A stretch of DNA of 64,000 bases, taken from positions 930,001 through 994,000 of the forward strand of contig BTPP01000006.1 in assembly GCA_037102815.1 (NCBI GenBank), given 5' to 3'. The notes under the pieces are model-generated. The model had not been told where the DNA came from. It did no database searches and saw only the letters and a program-made list of their open reading frames with translations. Source of the stretch: Neurospora intermedia (Eukaryota > Ascomycota > Sordariomycetes > Sordariales > Sordariaceae). Each line of letters starts with the position of its first letter. The stretch's first letter is position 1. The translations under genes and the position numbers were made by a program. This document shows, piece by piece, positions 52,000-61,811 of the stretch.

Positions 52000-53677
52000 T
52001 CAGGGCGCCTTTCCCACCATCAAGACCAACAATATCGCATTGCCGACGCACGCCACTACAAATGTCACCCACACCGCAATCTCTCCTATCATCGAAGGTG
52101 CTTGAAACTCGTGCCTCGAATTCCACATACACAACGCAGCGACTGCCGTGCCTAGCGAGGTAACGATCCCGACTGTCACGCCAGCATCTACCTCCATTCT
52201 CATCTTGTGGCGGCCCGTCATGATCAACATTGTCGCAATCCCCATCAGCACAAACGTGACCAGGTAGCAGCCCCAAGTGCCCCAAAACAACGTTTCGTCA
52301 CGATGGCGTGCAATGCGTTGTTGTTCTAGGCTTCGGTAGCCCGACTCCGGGAACTCCTCAGAAGACGCATAGCCGTAAGAGCCTCTTCTCTCGGCGCCCC
52401 AACGACCACGGCGGAAGCTGTGTGGAGGCGAGTTTGTGAAGCGATCGCTGACGTTGTCATCGTCGATGTCGGTGTCGATAGGGGCAACGCCAGGAGGGTA
52501 TGTAAAATAGCTGGGCGGCGCGAGGGTAGCGCCGTACCGGTCGGTCGACTGGGTTCGCGAGGATCCTAGTAGAGGCTGCTGTTCTGTACTTTCGTTTGCG
52601 TGTTGGTCTGGTGTAGATTCCTGACCACGCCCCATGATTTTCTTCATCGGCGACGAGATCCAGTTCATTATGCTGCTTACACCAGGGAATTTCATCTCTT
52701 CGTCCGGGTTGATATAGATAGCATACTCATCACAACGGTCGTCGCCGGCTTCGCTGCCGTGGTCATATTCATTCCAATATCCTGTCGGGGCATCATCCTC
52801 GGGAACAATGGTCACGTTAGGCACGAGTCGTTGTTCCCCAGCGCGGGTCGGGCGGGTGGGCGTGGCGGGCTGGGTAGGTGGAGAGGAACTGCCACTGCGA
52901 CTCGAATCTCTCGGCGAGGCAGAACGTATCGTCTGTAGCAGGTTTTCGAATTGTGATTGAAGCCGGGAGAAGTCACGCTTGGTGAAGCTTTTGGGGTTCG
53001 CCAGGATGGTTTCTCTGAACCGCGAGCCGAGAGTCGCCGAGCCCGTCCATTTCCGGTACTTTTTTAGAATCTTGCGAAAGGCAACGGTGTGCGCATTGAC
53101 AAAGCGTTGGAGGGCCTGGATCTCGTCACCGCATTGTAGCAACTCTTGTTCGTATCTTGCAAATTGGCGCTGTCTTTTGGTTGAAGTACGCGTTCTCGTA
53201 GAGGCAGCGCATCGGACAATATGGGCGTGTATTTGGTTGGACAAGTGTTCTGGCGACATGTGTCAAGAAGTTAGTAATTCGCGGCCGGAGTTGGGGGAAT
53301 AGAGTGGCAGTGAGACGAGGTAAACATACGAAGACGGCGCGCTATTTCGTCCGCTTTGCTTGATACAAACAGGTCGACACGATCATGTTGTCGGCAAAGC
53401 TCGTCGTAGAGGTCGTCTTCAAACTTTGAGAGTGCGGCGGCTTGGTGGCCTGGAATGGCAATCGCGGTTCCCTGAGACCTGGTGGTGTGCGCCTTGATGT
53501 AGTGTTTTAGCGAGTTGTAGTCGATGTTATCTGCTCGGTTAAGGTGAAAGATCAGCAGGCATTCGTTGGTGAGATGTGGCACAGTCATCAGCAAAGCCGG
53601 CGGAACAAGACGGGGAAAGACATACGGATTCGCCATTGGGGGACAGACTCCCTGTCAAACTGCTCCCCAAACTTCAT
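52000..53677 (-). CDS. SPX-domain protein with C-terminal transmembrane helices
   Basis: Likely phosphate-homeostasis membrane protein that senses inositol pyrophosphates. Exons are 53677-53626, 53530-53330 and 53249-52000, giving 500 residues. The first exon starts MKFGEQF, the canonical SPX opening, and the join restores PQWRIHNIDYNSLKHYIK. The SPX domain extends to about residue 190, including FVNAHTVAFRKILKKYRKW (lysines near 144, 147, 148 and 151 form the ligand site). A long Ser/Pro/acidic linker with PGVAPIDTDIDDD follows. Three hydrophobic helices come last (about 395-425, 430-455 and 468-495). There is no VTC polyphosphate polymerase, EXS or glycerophosphodiesterase domain in the protein, so it is neither Vtc4, Xpr1/Syg1 nor Pho81. 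It may be a vacuolar-membrane subunit resembling the VTC accessory proteins; that is inference. Confidence 0.88.
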
Positions 53678-56600
53678 TCCTGGTAGATGTGGTGGGCTGT
53701 AGTGGTGGTTGTACGGGTGTAGAGATTGGCACTTGTAATGCACGTGTTGCAAGAAATGTCCTTTCACAACGTACGTCGTCGAATCCCGTCTTCCCTTGGG
53801 AGTGGTTACACCCGGTGGCGTCAATGTACGAAATAAAGCGGTCTGCCGGGACTTTGATGGTCTGTATCGCTCCAAAAACCTGCTTCTTCTTTGTGCCTTT
53901 GTTTTGATTCAAGTCGACGCCAAAGGCAGTGCAAAAAAGGCCGGGATAGATCTGTAATGACGATGTTGTTGGAGGGAGGCAAGCGGTTATATGCACAGAT
54001 AAGAGAGGTATGTAGTGTACAACTGTCTGTCGGGAACCCGCACCAGCGTCTCTTGCACCAAGGGCACTGTGGCTATGACGAAAGTGTGGGATAAAAGCTT
54101 TGATCGCTGGCGGAGACGGTCCGGGGGAATGGGGACTGGATAGCCCAGGGTGTTGACTGTTTGAGGTCGTGATAAGGACGACCGGGGGGACCGTGTGGGC
54201 TTGGAGAAGACGGTGAAGTTTCAACCGAGCGATCAACACAAACACTTCAGATTCGTTTCGGATGGCTGGAGACGGAGCGTCGCTAGACTTAGTTGGTAGA
54301 GTGGTCTAGAATGGCTGGACCAACGGTTGACTGCCGTCGGTTGCGCTTAGTCTTTAGTGTGAACGTCGAACGAAGGCTGCAAGAACTGGCGGGGATGGAG
54401 AACAGTGAAAGAAGACAAAGACGAAGAAGATGGCAGAGAAGAAAGGAAGAAAGTGTAGTGTAGTGTAGTGTAGTGTATGTGACGACAGGCCGAGCCGAAC
54501 TGAATCTGAAGAGCCATCAAATCTGAGACAAGCAGACAAGATAAGTAAGCTGGAGTCACAGGCTTTTGAGAAAGCCAAGGAATCAAAATCAAGAAGGTCC
54601 TGTCCATCCAATGCGAACGCTCACTAGCGCCGAGAGGAACCACCTTCCACTCGAGCTTTCTCATTCAGTGGGTCTTTCCGCCAGGACCCAATGCAGCCGG
54701 GTCCCTCCAGGGCAGGCTGGCAGGGAAGTCTTTGGTGGAACCTCGAGGTTTCCTGTGGGGGCTCTTTACCTACACTACGACGTAGCAGAAGTGGAGATGG
54801 AACCAACTGAGTTTTTGGTGTCCATCCTCTGCAACCATGTCCGTCAATGAGGTTTCCTTTTTGTTGGTTATCTTCAGGAACTTGCTTCAGTTCCTGGCCT
54901 CCCGTCTTTACCGTCCCGGAATATGGTTTTTGATTGGTACGGTTCCTTAATAGTTCCACCCTGGTCTAGATTCATCGGCCCTGTCATAATTCAGTAAGCA
55001 GGCACGTGCTTGGAGCTGCCCGTCTCGTTGCCCGGGAAGCTACCCTCGGGAACGGTTAGACCTTCAGTCTCTTCCCTTCTTTGTTCGGGTAAAAGGCACG
55101 CGACCAAGTCTTGTCTGTGTGTTTACCTTATCCACAAGCGAGTGTTCGTCGAGGATGAGTCGATCACCAACTTGTTTATTATTGATCTACAAATACATGT
55201 TCAAAAGTTTGTTAGCGCGAGACGTACAATGTCTTCAATCGAGGGAGAGAACCACTGATCATGGCGCTGTTATTGGTCCAGAACCACGCCAAAACCACCT
55301 CCAGGGTAACAACGATTGATCGTCTTCCACCAGGTTCCCCATACACACCCATTATGGTTGCGTAACTGGCTCGTCCAGGACAAAAAGAAAAAAACATGGA
55401 CTCCAGAACATGATGTCAACGGCATAGTGACAAGACACCTACGAGTTTGTAAGGCTGTAATCACTTGTTGGGGACCATGAACGACCATGAAGACGAAGAA
55501 GATAAGTAAAAATAAGGAGAGGAAATGTCATGATTCTGGTCTGGGTCGGCTGCAGTCTCTTTTATTTTGTCCCGGACGAGCTAAGGTACTCAAGCATTTG
55601 CACCGTGGTCCTACCGAGAGAAAACGATCGAGTTAGTTGCCACTTGTACAGCTGCAAGACGGCTCCCAACAGCATAGATGGGGTGGGGCGACGGACAGGT
55701 GCTCTTGACAAGTCATGTTGTGAAGACCTGTTGTGGGATGCAGTTTCTCTTCTCACCCTCACATACACTAGAGCCTGCTAGAAGGGAGGCGGATATGGAA
55801 GATAGAAAAGAATGAATCGGCCCGTCCGGATTTTTCACAAGGAGATCTCCTTCGCTTGACAAATTAGGTAACATCCGGCAACTCAAAAGCCTCCATCTCG
55901 ACGTACTATCTTCCAGCTTTCTAACCAAACAGTGCGCAATTGGCAGTTACATATTATGAGCCAACCGAAACTTCTCTCGCAACCTCCTGTACGACTTTGG
56001 AAATGTTGCCGTTAACTTGGCCATTCTAATCTAGGTAGGTAGCAGAGATAGATGGTGTGGTGCGATTGGACCGAGCAACGCCACTTAGCGATCAAGTTCA
56101 TGTGTCGTACTGTAAGACAGAAGGCCACTGCCACTTGATGGGATCCTCGCCGTTCACGACAGCAAGTTAGTGGTTAACAAACATCTTCACCGTGAGGTTC
56201 ACAATTATTTCCCGGCGAACATGAAGAAGAGGTCATATTGAGAGCACGTAACGCACGGCCATAGAGGTTGGGATCACCAAAGCCACCATGACGTTCATAT
56301 TGACCTCGGCAACCGATAAAGAACATGATATAATTCCCTGACCTGAAATACGAAGGTCTCAGAGTATCACTCGCAGCTCGGCTCGGCGGGACACTTCCCG
56401 CGAGTTGCATTCAATGAAGGCTTAGACGGTCCAGATCCTAATGCAGCACGTCAACGCTGCCGTCGTATTTCGAAAGAATACCTCAAGGCCCGTCATAATT
56501 CTCACAGGCGATATCATATACATAGGGATGTGGCTTGTGACGGAACTTCAACAAGTGTTATAACTTGCAGCATCTTTCCCCAGAGGTGCGCATATAACAC

Positions 56601-57640
56601 CCTTACATTTCTACTATGTAATAAGAGCGTTCTCTGCACGTTATCCAAACCATGAAGAAGAGCCCACTGGGTAGGTAGCCTACCTCTACAGAAAAGAGTC
56701 TGTCAACGTCCGTCGCAGAGATCTCAGTTTTATGTTGCAAAGAACTTGAGAAGCATATTGTAATGTAGCTAGTATGAGGCAAACCTAACGCTCTCCCTCA
56801 AAGGGGGTAAATCGTTGGTTTAACATTTTACAGTTTTTGTACAATGTTAGTTACCTTTTACCATTTGACGCGAAACCTGCAGTTGCGACGAAAGTGAAGC
56901 GGCGAAAGATCGATACAATAAGTAGACTACGAGCTGATGGGATTAGTAGAGGTAGACAGCCCAAAATCCAAGATAAGAAAGTGCTGATAACAAGCTAGGT
57001 GCCTGTGTCGAAACGGCGACTTTATCCAACAGCACTGGCGTGGAGATTGTTTCGTTATTGTTTACTGAGTTTCCAGTAACTCCAGAGGGGCTCGCTAGCG
57101 TAAGCTATACTGGAGAAGGTGATTTTGAATTCATTTCCTCTCTCAAGCTTGATCTCGAGCATCTCCTTGAGACTGCATGCACTTTGTGGTTTGTTTACTT
57201 GACATTGTCATCCGATTGATTATAAGTGTTAAGGCAACCTCGTCTTATAGCGGTGCACCGCCCTGAAGCTTAACAGCCAGAGAAGTGGGACCTACTTCCA
57301 TTTCCAGAGAGCAAAATCACCCCTCATTGGTCAATGCACAACCAGCCCCACAAGCTGGTGCGGGGACGCCTGCCTCGACGCTTCGCCGTTTCCTGGACCT
57401 TGGAGCGCTATGGCAGAAAAAATTTTGGTCCATCAATATCGCCGGCTGGCAACCAAACATCGCCAGGTCGAACTTTTTTGTTTTGGGACGGGCAACGGCA
57501 AACACCGACGCCCTGCCATTTTTTAGTCAAGCGTCCATATTGAACCCTCAAGTCAGACACTTGTATGACAAGGCCAGCCTCGATACCCTAGCCTGGATCC
57601 TTTTCACAGCATTAGTCCAACCCTACCTAAAAAAACAGAC
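53678..57640. other. Long divergent intergenic region SPX gene / mpp10
   Basis: About 4 kb. Contents seen: a (TAGTG)5 pentanucleotide run at about 54452-54476; a short imperfect palindrome at 56806-56862; ctacct-type repeats near 56034-56041 and 56671-56687. No protein or RNA gene is supported. The 124-codon frame at 57285-57659 begins with GTG, not ATG, and overlaps the mpp10 start. Confidence 0.5.
54452..54477. repeat. (TAGTG)n microsatellite
   Basis: About five perfect copies of a pentanucleotide. Confidence 0.85.
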
Positions 57641-59992
57641 ATGGCAGCTGGCAGCATAACCTCTTCCGTAACCTCGACATCCCAAACAATCACCCACGAC
57701 CCCTCCACACACAACAGCGTCATGGCCGCTACCCTCGCCGCATCGTCGGGCGGCAGCACCTCTTCGTCGACAATTGCCAACAATCCCGTCGTCGCCTCCT
57801 TCCTCTCGGCCCTGGCCGACGAGTCCAACCGCCACGTCTTCCTGCAGCCGCCCTCGACCCTTCCCGCCGGATCCCTCCTGCTCGCCAAGGAGACCCTCGA
57901 CGCGCTCGCCTCCCAGGTCAGTGACCACCAGCAGGCAAAGCTGAAAGAGATCGCGGCCACCATCGGTGGAAAGAAGCGCAAGCGTGAGGCTGGCTATGAC
58001 AAGAATGCCGTGCTCAAGATTCGCAAGCTGCACGTCGACGACGGGTTTGAGACGGAGCAGATATGGCAGCAGGCTAAGAAAATTATTGCCAGCGCCACAA
58101 AGGAGGCTGGCGATGTGCTGAAGGAGCTGGAAGAGAACGGGATTGTGGGCACCGGTGAGGAACAAGAGAAGACCATTGAGTTTGGAGAGGATGGGTTTGA
58201 GCTTGGTTCTGATGAGGAGGAGGATGCTGATAGCGAATCTGGTTCTGGCTCTGAAGGAGAAGAAGAGGAGGAGGAGGATGATGAAGAAGAATTAGAAGGA
58301 GAAGAGGGCAGCGAGATCGACGACGATGAAGAAGTCGAGATCGATGGCGAAGAGGTTGAATTCTCGGACGAAGACGGAGAAGGAGAGTTTGATGAGGAGG
58401 AAGAGGAAGAAGAAGAAGAGGAGGAGGATGCGCCAGAACTTGTCGAGGATCCCAACGGCCTCAACGACGGCTTCTTCTCAATAGACGACTTCAACAGGCA
58501 GACACAGTTGTGGGAAGACGCGGATGCCCGCGCGGACCCCAACGTCGATGCCGACAGCGACGACGAACAGCTAGACTGGCACGCCGATCCCTTCGCGACA
58601 AAGCCAAAATCAAAGAAGGGCAAGAGCGACAAGAAGAAGGACGAAGACCAGGATGAGGACGACGTCGACATGGGCGATGAATCCGAAGACGACGAGGCTC
58701 TCGAGGCTGCTGCCGCCGCCCACGCCAAGAAACTCAAGGGCAAGAAGAACGTGGAGCAGCTCGAGGACGATGGCGACGATCTCGGCCTGACAGATGGTGT
58801 TCTCGGTATGGACATGGACCTTACCGCCAACGACATTTACTACAAGGACTTCTTCGCGCCACCTCAAAAGAAGAAGACCGGCAACCAAAGGAAAGGAGGC
58901 TATTTCCCCAAGAAACTTGAGCAGCCAGATGAGGCTGATATGGAGAGAGCCGAGAATGATGTGCGCCGCGATCTCTTCGACGACATCTCGGAGAATGAAG
59001 ATGAGGAGGATAAGCTCTCGGATCTTGATGCTGGTGATCCGAGATCTCGTCGGTCCGCCCACGAGCGCAGACAAGCCAAGATTGCCGAGGAGATCCGCAG
59101 GCTCGAGTCTGAGCTAGTTGCCAAGCGCGCCTGGACTCTGTCCGGTGAGGCTTCCGCGCAAGCTCGTCCCATGAACTCGCTCCTGGAGGAAGACCTCGAG
59201 TTTGAGCATGTCGGAAAGCCTGTCCCCGTCATTACCGAGGAGGTTTCCGAGACGATCGAGGCGCTCATCAAACGCCGCATTCTTGCCAACGAGTTCGACG
59301 AGGTTCTCAGGAGACGTCCTGACACCCTCAATAACCCCAACAACGCGCGCCGCGGTCTCGTTGAGATCGACGACACCAAGGGCAAGCAGTCTCTCGCCGA
59401 GATCTACGAGGAGGAGCACATCAAGAAGGCCAACCCGGACGAGTACGTCAGCGCTTCGGACGAGAAGCTCACGCGCGACGAGGCCGAAATCAAGAACATG
59501 TGGAAGGACATCTGCGCCAAGCTCGACGCCCTCAGCAGCTGGCACTACAAGCCCAAACCCGCCGCACCCACCATCAGCGTTGTCACCGACGTCGCCACCG
59601 TCGCCATGGAGGACGCCATGCCCACCACGGCCCAGGGTGTGTCGGGTGGCGAGAGCACGCTCGCGCCCCAGGAGGTGTACGCCCCGGGCAAGGACTCAGT
59701 CGAGAAGGGCGAGGTCGTGGCCAAGAGCGGCCTGCCGATTGCCAAGGAGGAGATGAGCCGCGAGGAGAAGGCTAGGAGACGCAGACGCGAGAAGGAGCGC
59801 ATCCGCAAGGCCGGCGGCCTGGATGCGAACAAGAACATTAGCAAGGGTGCTCAGGAACGCAAGGAGACGATGAGCCAGCTCAAGAAGGGCGGTGTCAAGG
59901 TTATTAACCGGAAGGGTGAGACGGTTGGGTTGGATGGCAAGAAGATCGCGGAGCAAAAGGGTCCTACGTCGAGTGGTGCCTTCAAGCTTTAA
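57641..59992 (+). CDS. mpp10: U3 small nucleolar ribonucleoprotein Mpp10
   Basis: Component of the small-subunit processome; with Imp3 and Imp4 it helps U3 snoRNA pair with pre-rRNA during 18S maturation in the nucleolus. Intronless, 783 residues. The N-terminal Ser/Thr-rich helix region is followed by very long Glu/Asp tracts at about 183-265 and repeated acidic/Lys blocks. The diagnostic IYYKDFFAPP is at about 401-410. The conserved core follows: SAHERRQAKIAEEIRRLE, AWTLSGEASAQARPMNSLLEE, DLEFEHVGKPVPVITEE, ALIKRRILANEFDEV, then SLAEIYEEEHIKKANP. The Lys/Arg-rich C-terminus ends GPTSSGAFKL. The ATG at 57641 is the first in frame. Assignment to Mpp10 is firm on the IYYKDFF and EIYEEE motifs. 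Confidence 0.96.
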   Translation: MAAGSITSSVTSTSQTITHDPSTHNSVMAATLAASSGGSTSSSTIANNPVVASFLSALADESNRHVFLQPPSTLPAGSLLLAKETLDALASQVSDHQQAKLKEIAATIGGKKRKREAGYDKNAVLKIRKLHVDDGFETEQIWQQAKKIIASATKEAGDVLKELEENGIVGTGEEQEKTIEFGEDGFELGSDEEEDADSESGSGSEGEEEEEEDDEEELEGEEGSEIDDDEEVEIDGEEVEFSDEDGEGEFDEEEEEEEEEEEDAPELVEDPNGLNDGFFSIDDFNRQTQLWEDADARADPNVDADSDDEQLDWHADPFATKPKSKKGKSDKKKDEDQDEDDVDMGDESEDDEALEAAAAAHAKKLKGKKNVEQLEDDGDDLGLTDGVLGMDMDLTANDIYYKDFFAPPQKKKTGNQRKGGYFPKKLEQPDEADMERAENDVRRDLFDDISENEDEEDKLSDLDAGDPRSRRSAHERRQAKIAEEIRRLESELVAKRAWTLSGEASAQARPMNSLLEEDLEFEHVGKPVPVITEEVSETIEALIKRRILANEFDEVLRRRPDTLNNPNNARRGLVEIDDTKGKQSLAEIYEEEHIKKANPDEYVSASDEKLTRDEAEIKNMWKDICAKLDALSSWHYKPKPAAPTISVVTDVATVAMEDAMPTTAQGVSGGESTLAPQEVYAPGKDSVEKGEVVAKSGLPIAKEEMSREEKARRRRREKERIRKAGGLDANKNISKGAQERKETMSQLKKGGVKVINRKGETVGLDGKKIAEQKGPTSSGAFKL

Positions 59993-60828
59993 AGATCGGG
60001 TTGTTAGACGGGGGATAGATGTAGGAAGAAGATGGATGATACCCTGATGGGTTGGACGGGTGGGCAGTCTTGGTTAAGGGCGATCTGTAAAGGTCTTTTT
60101 CTTTTGTATGGAATAGGTACATAATTGGGAGTTCAAAAACCATGCATGAGTTTGTTTTTCATCGGCCGTCAGCCGGTATACAATGCTCAACTGTTCCCGT
60201 TCAACATTCTCGAAGATGATTCTTCGTTGTATGCCTATTATCCTGGAGTCAGTACAACAACTAATCCTAGCCCTCTCCAACCTCATTGCTCTTTTCCCCT
60301 TATGCTTTCCTTCTGTTATCCGTTAACATTCTCCGTATAATCTTTCCTCCGATTCGGTCCAGATTATAGCGAATTATAACTTCGTACCAACCTCTACCTC
60401 CACCGGTCTGCAAAGTGAAAAATGCACAAGCAGTCTAGCTATTTATCCTTGGCTAAATTAGTAACTCTCTATTCTCAGTACATCTTATTAGTATTTGGGA
60501 TAATCTACCCTTACTACCAGCTTGCCGTTTATCTAAAAGAATTTCCCTTTACCTTCTTTAAGGCTATCTTCACCCCGACTCTTTGGATTTTGGTTGATTA
60601 AGGAGAAGTGAAGAAAGAAGTGAAGAGAGAAGTGAAGAGAAAAGTGAAGAGATAAGTGAATAAAGAAGTGAAAAGGGGATAACCAGAGGCTGAAGAGACT
60701 ATAAAGAGACAGTTCAGTATATTGTAGGCTACCTCCTATTCTGTTTGAAACCGTCTTCTTTGTCCGCCTAATAAGACCTAGTGCTAGACGAACTGTCTAG
60801 ACTATATTTAGTATTATTCTACATCTAT
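59993..60828. other. mpp10 3' flank grading into AT-rich, RIP-like sequence
   Basis: Normal composition up to about 60340. From there C-A and T-G steps become scarce and TA-rich words common, consistent with a decayed repeat fragment next to the LTR-like segment. It holds a short GAAGTGAAGA tandem array. No gene. Confidence 0.55.
60604..60676. repeat. Short purine tandem array (about 12-bp unit, agaagtgaagag)
   Basis: About six imperfect copies of a GAAGTGAA-containing unit, purine-only on the plus strand. Confidence 0.8.
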
Positions 60829-61105
60829 TGTTACGGCACGTAGATTGGGCAAGTGGCTGGCACTGCTAATTTGACGAATGTAATAAATAATTAACTATGG
60901 GGAGTAAAAAGGAAGAAGAAGTGCTGGCTTTGGTTGGCACGATTAAATAGAAGAAGGAAGTAGGTCCCAGAAGGGATGCAGCCAATTAGACAATACGGGT
61001 GGATGTAATAAGGATACGCCCAACTAGAAGGTGCAAATACGAGTATAGACTAGTCTTAGCAACCTTAGTAACTAATGTAGTAAATAATCTAGCTCTACTA
61101 TAACA
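60829..61105 (-). repeat. LTR-like segment, about 277 bp
   Basis: Begins TGTTACGGCA and ends CTATAACA on the plus strand, so it has TG...CA ends in either orientation. It is followed on the right by CCCCCCCGGCG, which on the minus strand is a G-rich polypurine-tract-like sequence directly before the segment. That is the arrangement of a 3' LTR of a minus-strand gypsy-type element. It keeps near-normal composition compared with the decayed sequence to its right. Confidence 0.6.
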
Positions 61106-61553
61106 TTACCCCCCCGGCGAAAGAAAGATTCAAACCCAAAGTCGAAGAATAACTACCAAAAATCCATCAACCTATTAATCCACATAACTATCAAGGTACT
61201 CGTAGAGCTTCAACCTAGTTCTATATTCCTAGGTTTAATTAATCCAAATCGCGACCCCATCTAGCCAATCTATCGCTGTAATGTATATGCTCAAGCTTGC
61301 GCTCGAAGTCGTTTGACGAATAAGAAGCCCGAGAATCGTAATTTGAGACGGAATTGTTATTATTATTATTATTATTAACGTTATTATTATAAAGAACTAA
61401 GACGGTATTAAGCTAGGCGCGAGAAATTGAAGTTTGGGGAGTTGTAGCCGTAGTTCTAGAAGCGGGAGGCAGAGCCTCATTAGAAGCTGTACGGGAAGTT
61501 ACATAATTAAATTCAATTAAACTTAATATAATTTAAATAATATCGATATCTAT
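61106..61553 (-). mobile_element. Remnant of LTR-element interior between two LTR-like segments
   Basis: Sequence of intermediate AT content between two LTR-like segments in the same orientation. It contains an ATT microsatellite at about 61356-61388 and becomes strongly AT-rich toward 61500. It could be the 3' end of one element interrupted by another. Broken fossil; no whole gene. Confidence 0.4.
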
Positions 61554-61811
61554 TGTATTACGGGCAAAGGGTAGATAGTAGATGTAATTATACGTAATTG
61601 TACGAAGGAGAAAGGAAGAGAAGTGCAGCCGAGTGCCCGGAAGGCTAGCCTTATAAAGGCGACCCCCGGCGGGTCTAACCAACCCGCGGTAAGCAGCGTT
61701 CTGGCTAATCAACTACCAGCAATTCGCCGGTAGTAATAATAGCGTATAGTAATCTTAGAAGCTGCTGTATATTGGCACTAAGCATAAAGTACATAGGCTA
61801 ACCCTATAATA
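61554..61811 (-). repeat. Second LTR-like segment, about 258 bp
   Basis: Begins TGTATTACGGG, preceded by ATCTAT as the first segment is, and ends CCCTATAATA followed by CTTCCCCGG, again polypurine-tract-like on the minus strand. It resembles the first LTR-like segment at both ends and so is probably a related family member with more decay. Confidence 0.55.

Noticed and set aside
57285-57659. 124-codon frame just before mpp10
   Set aside because: Begins with GTG, overlaps the mpp10 start and has no recognisable domain.
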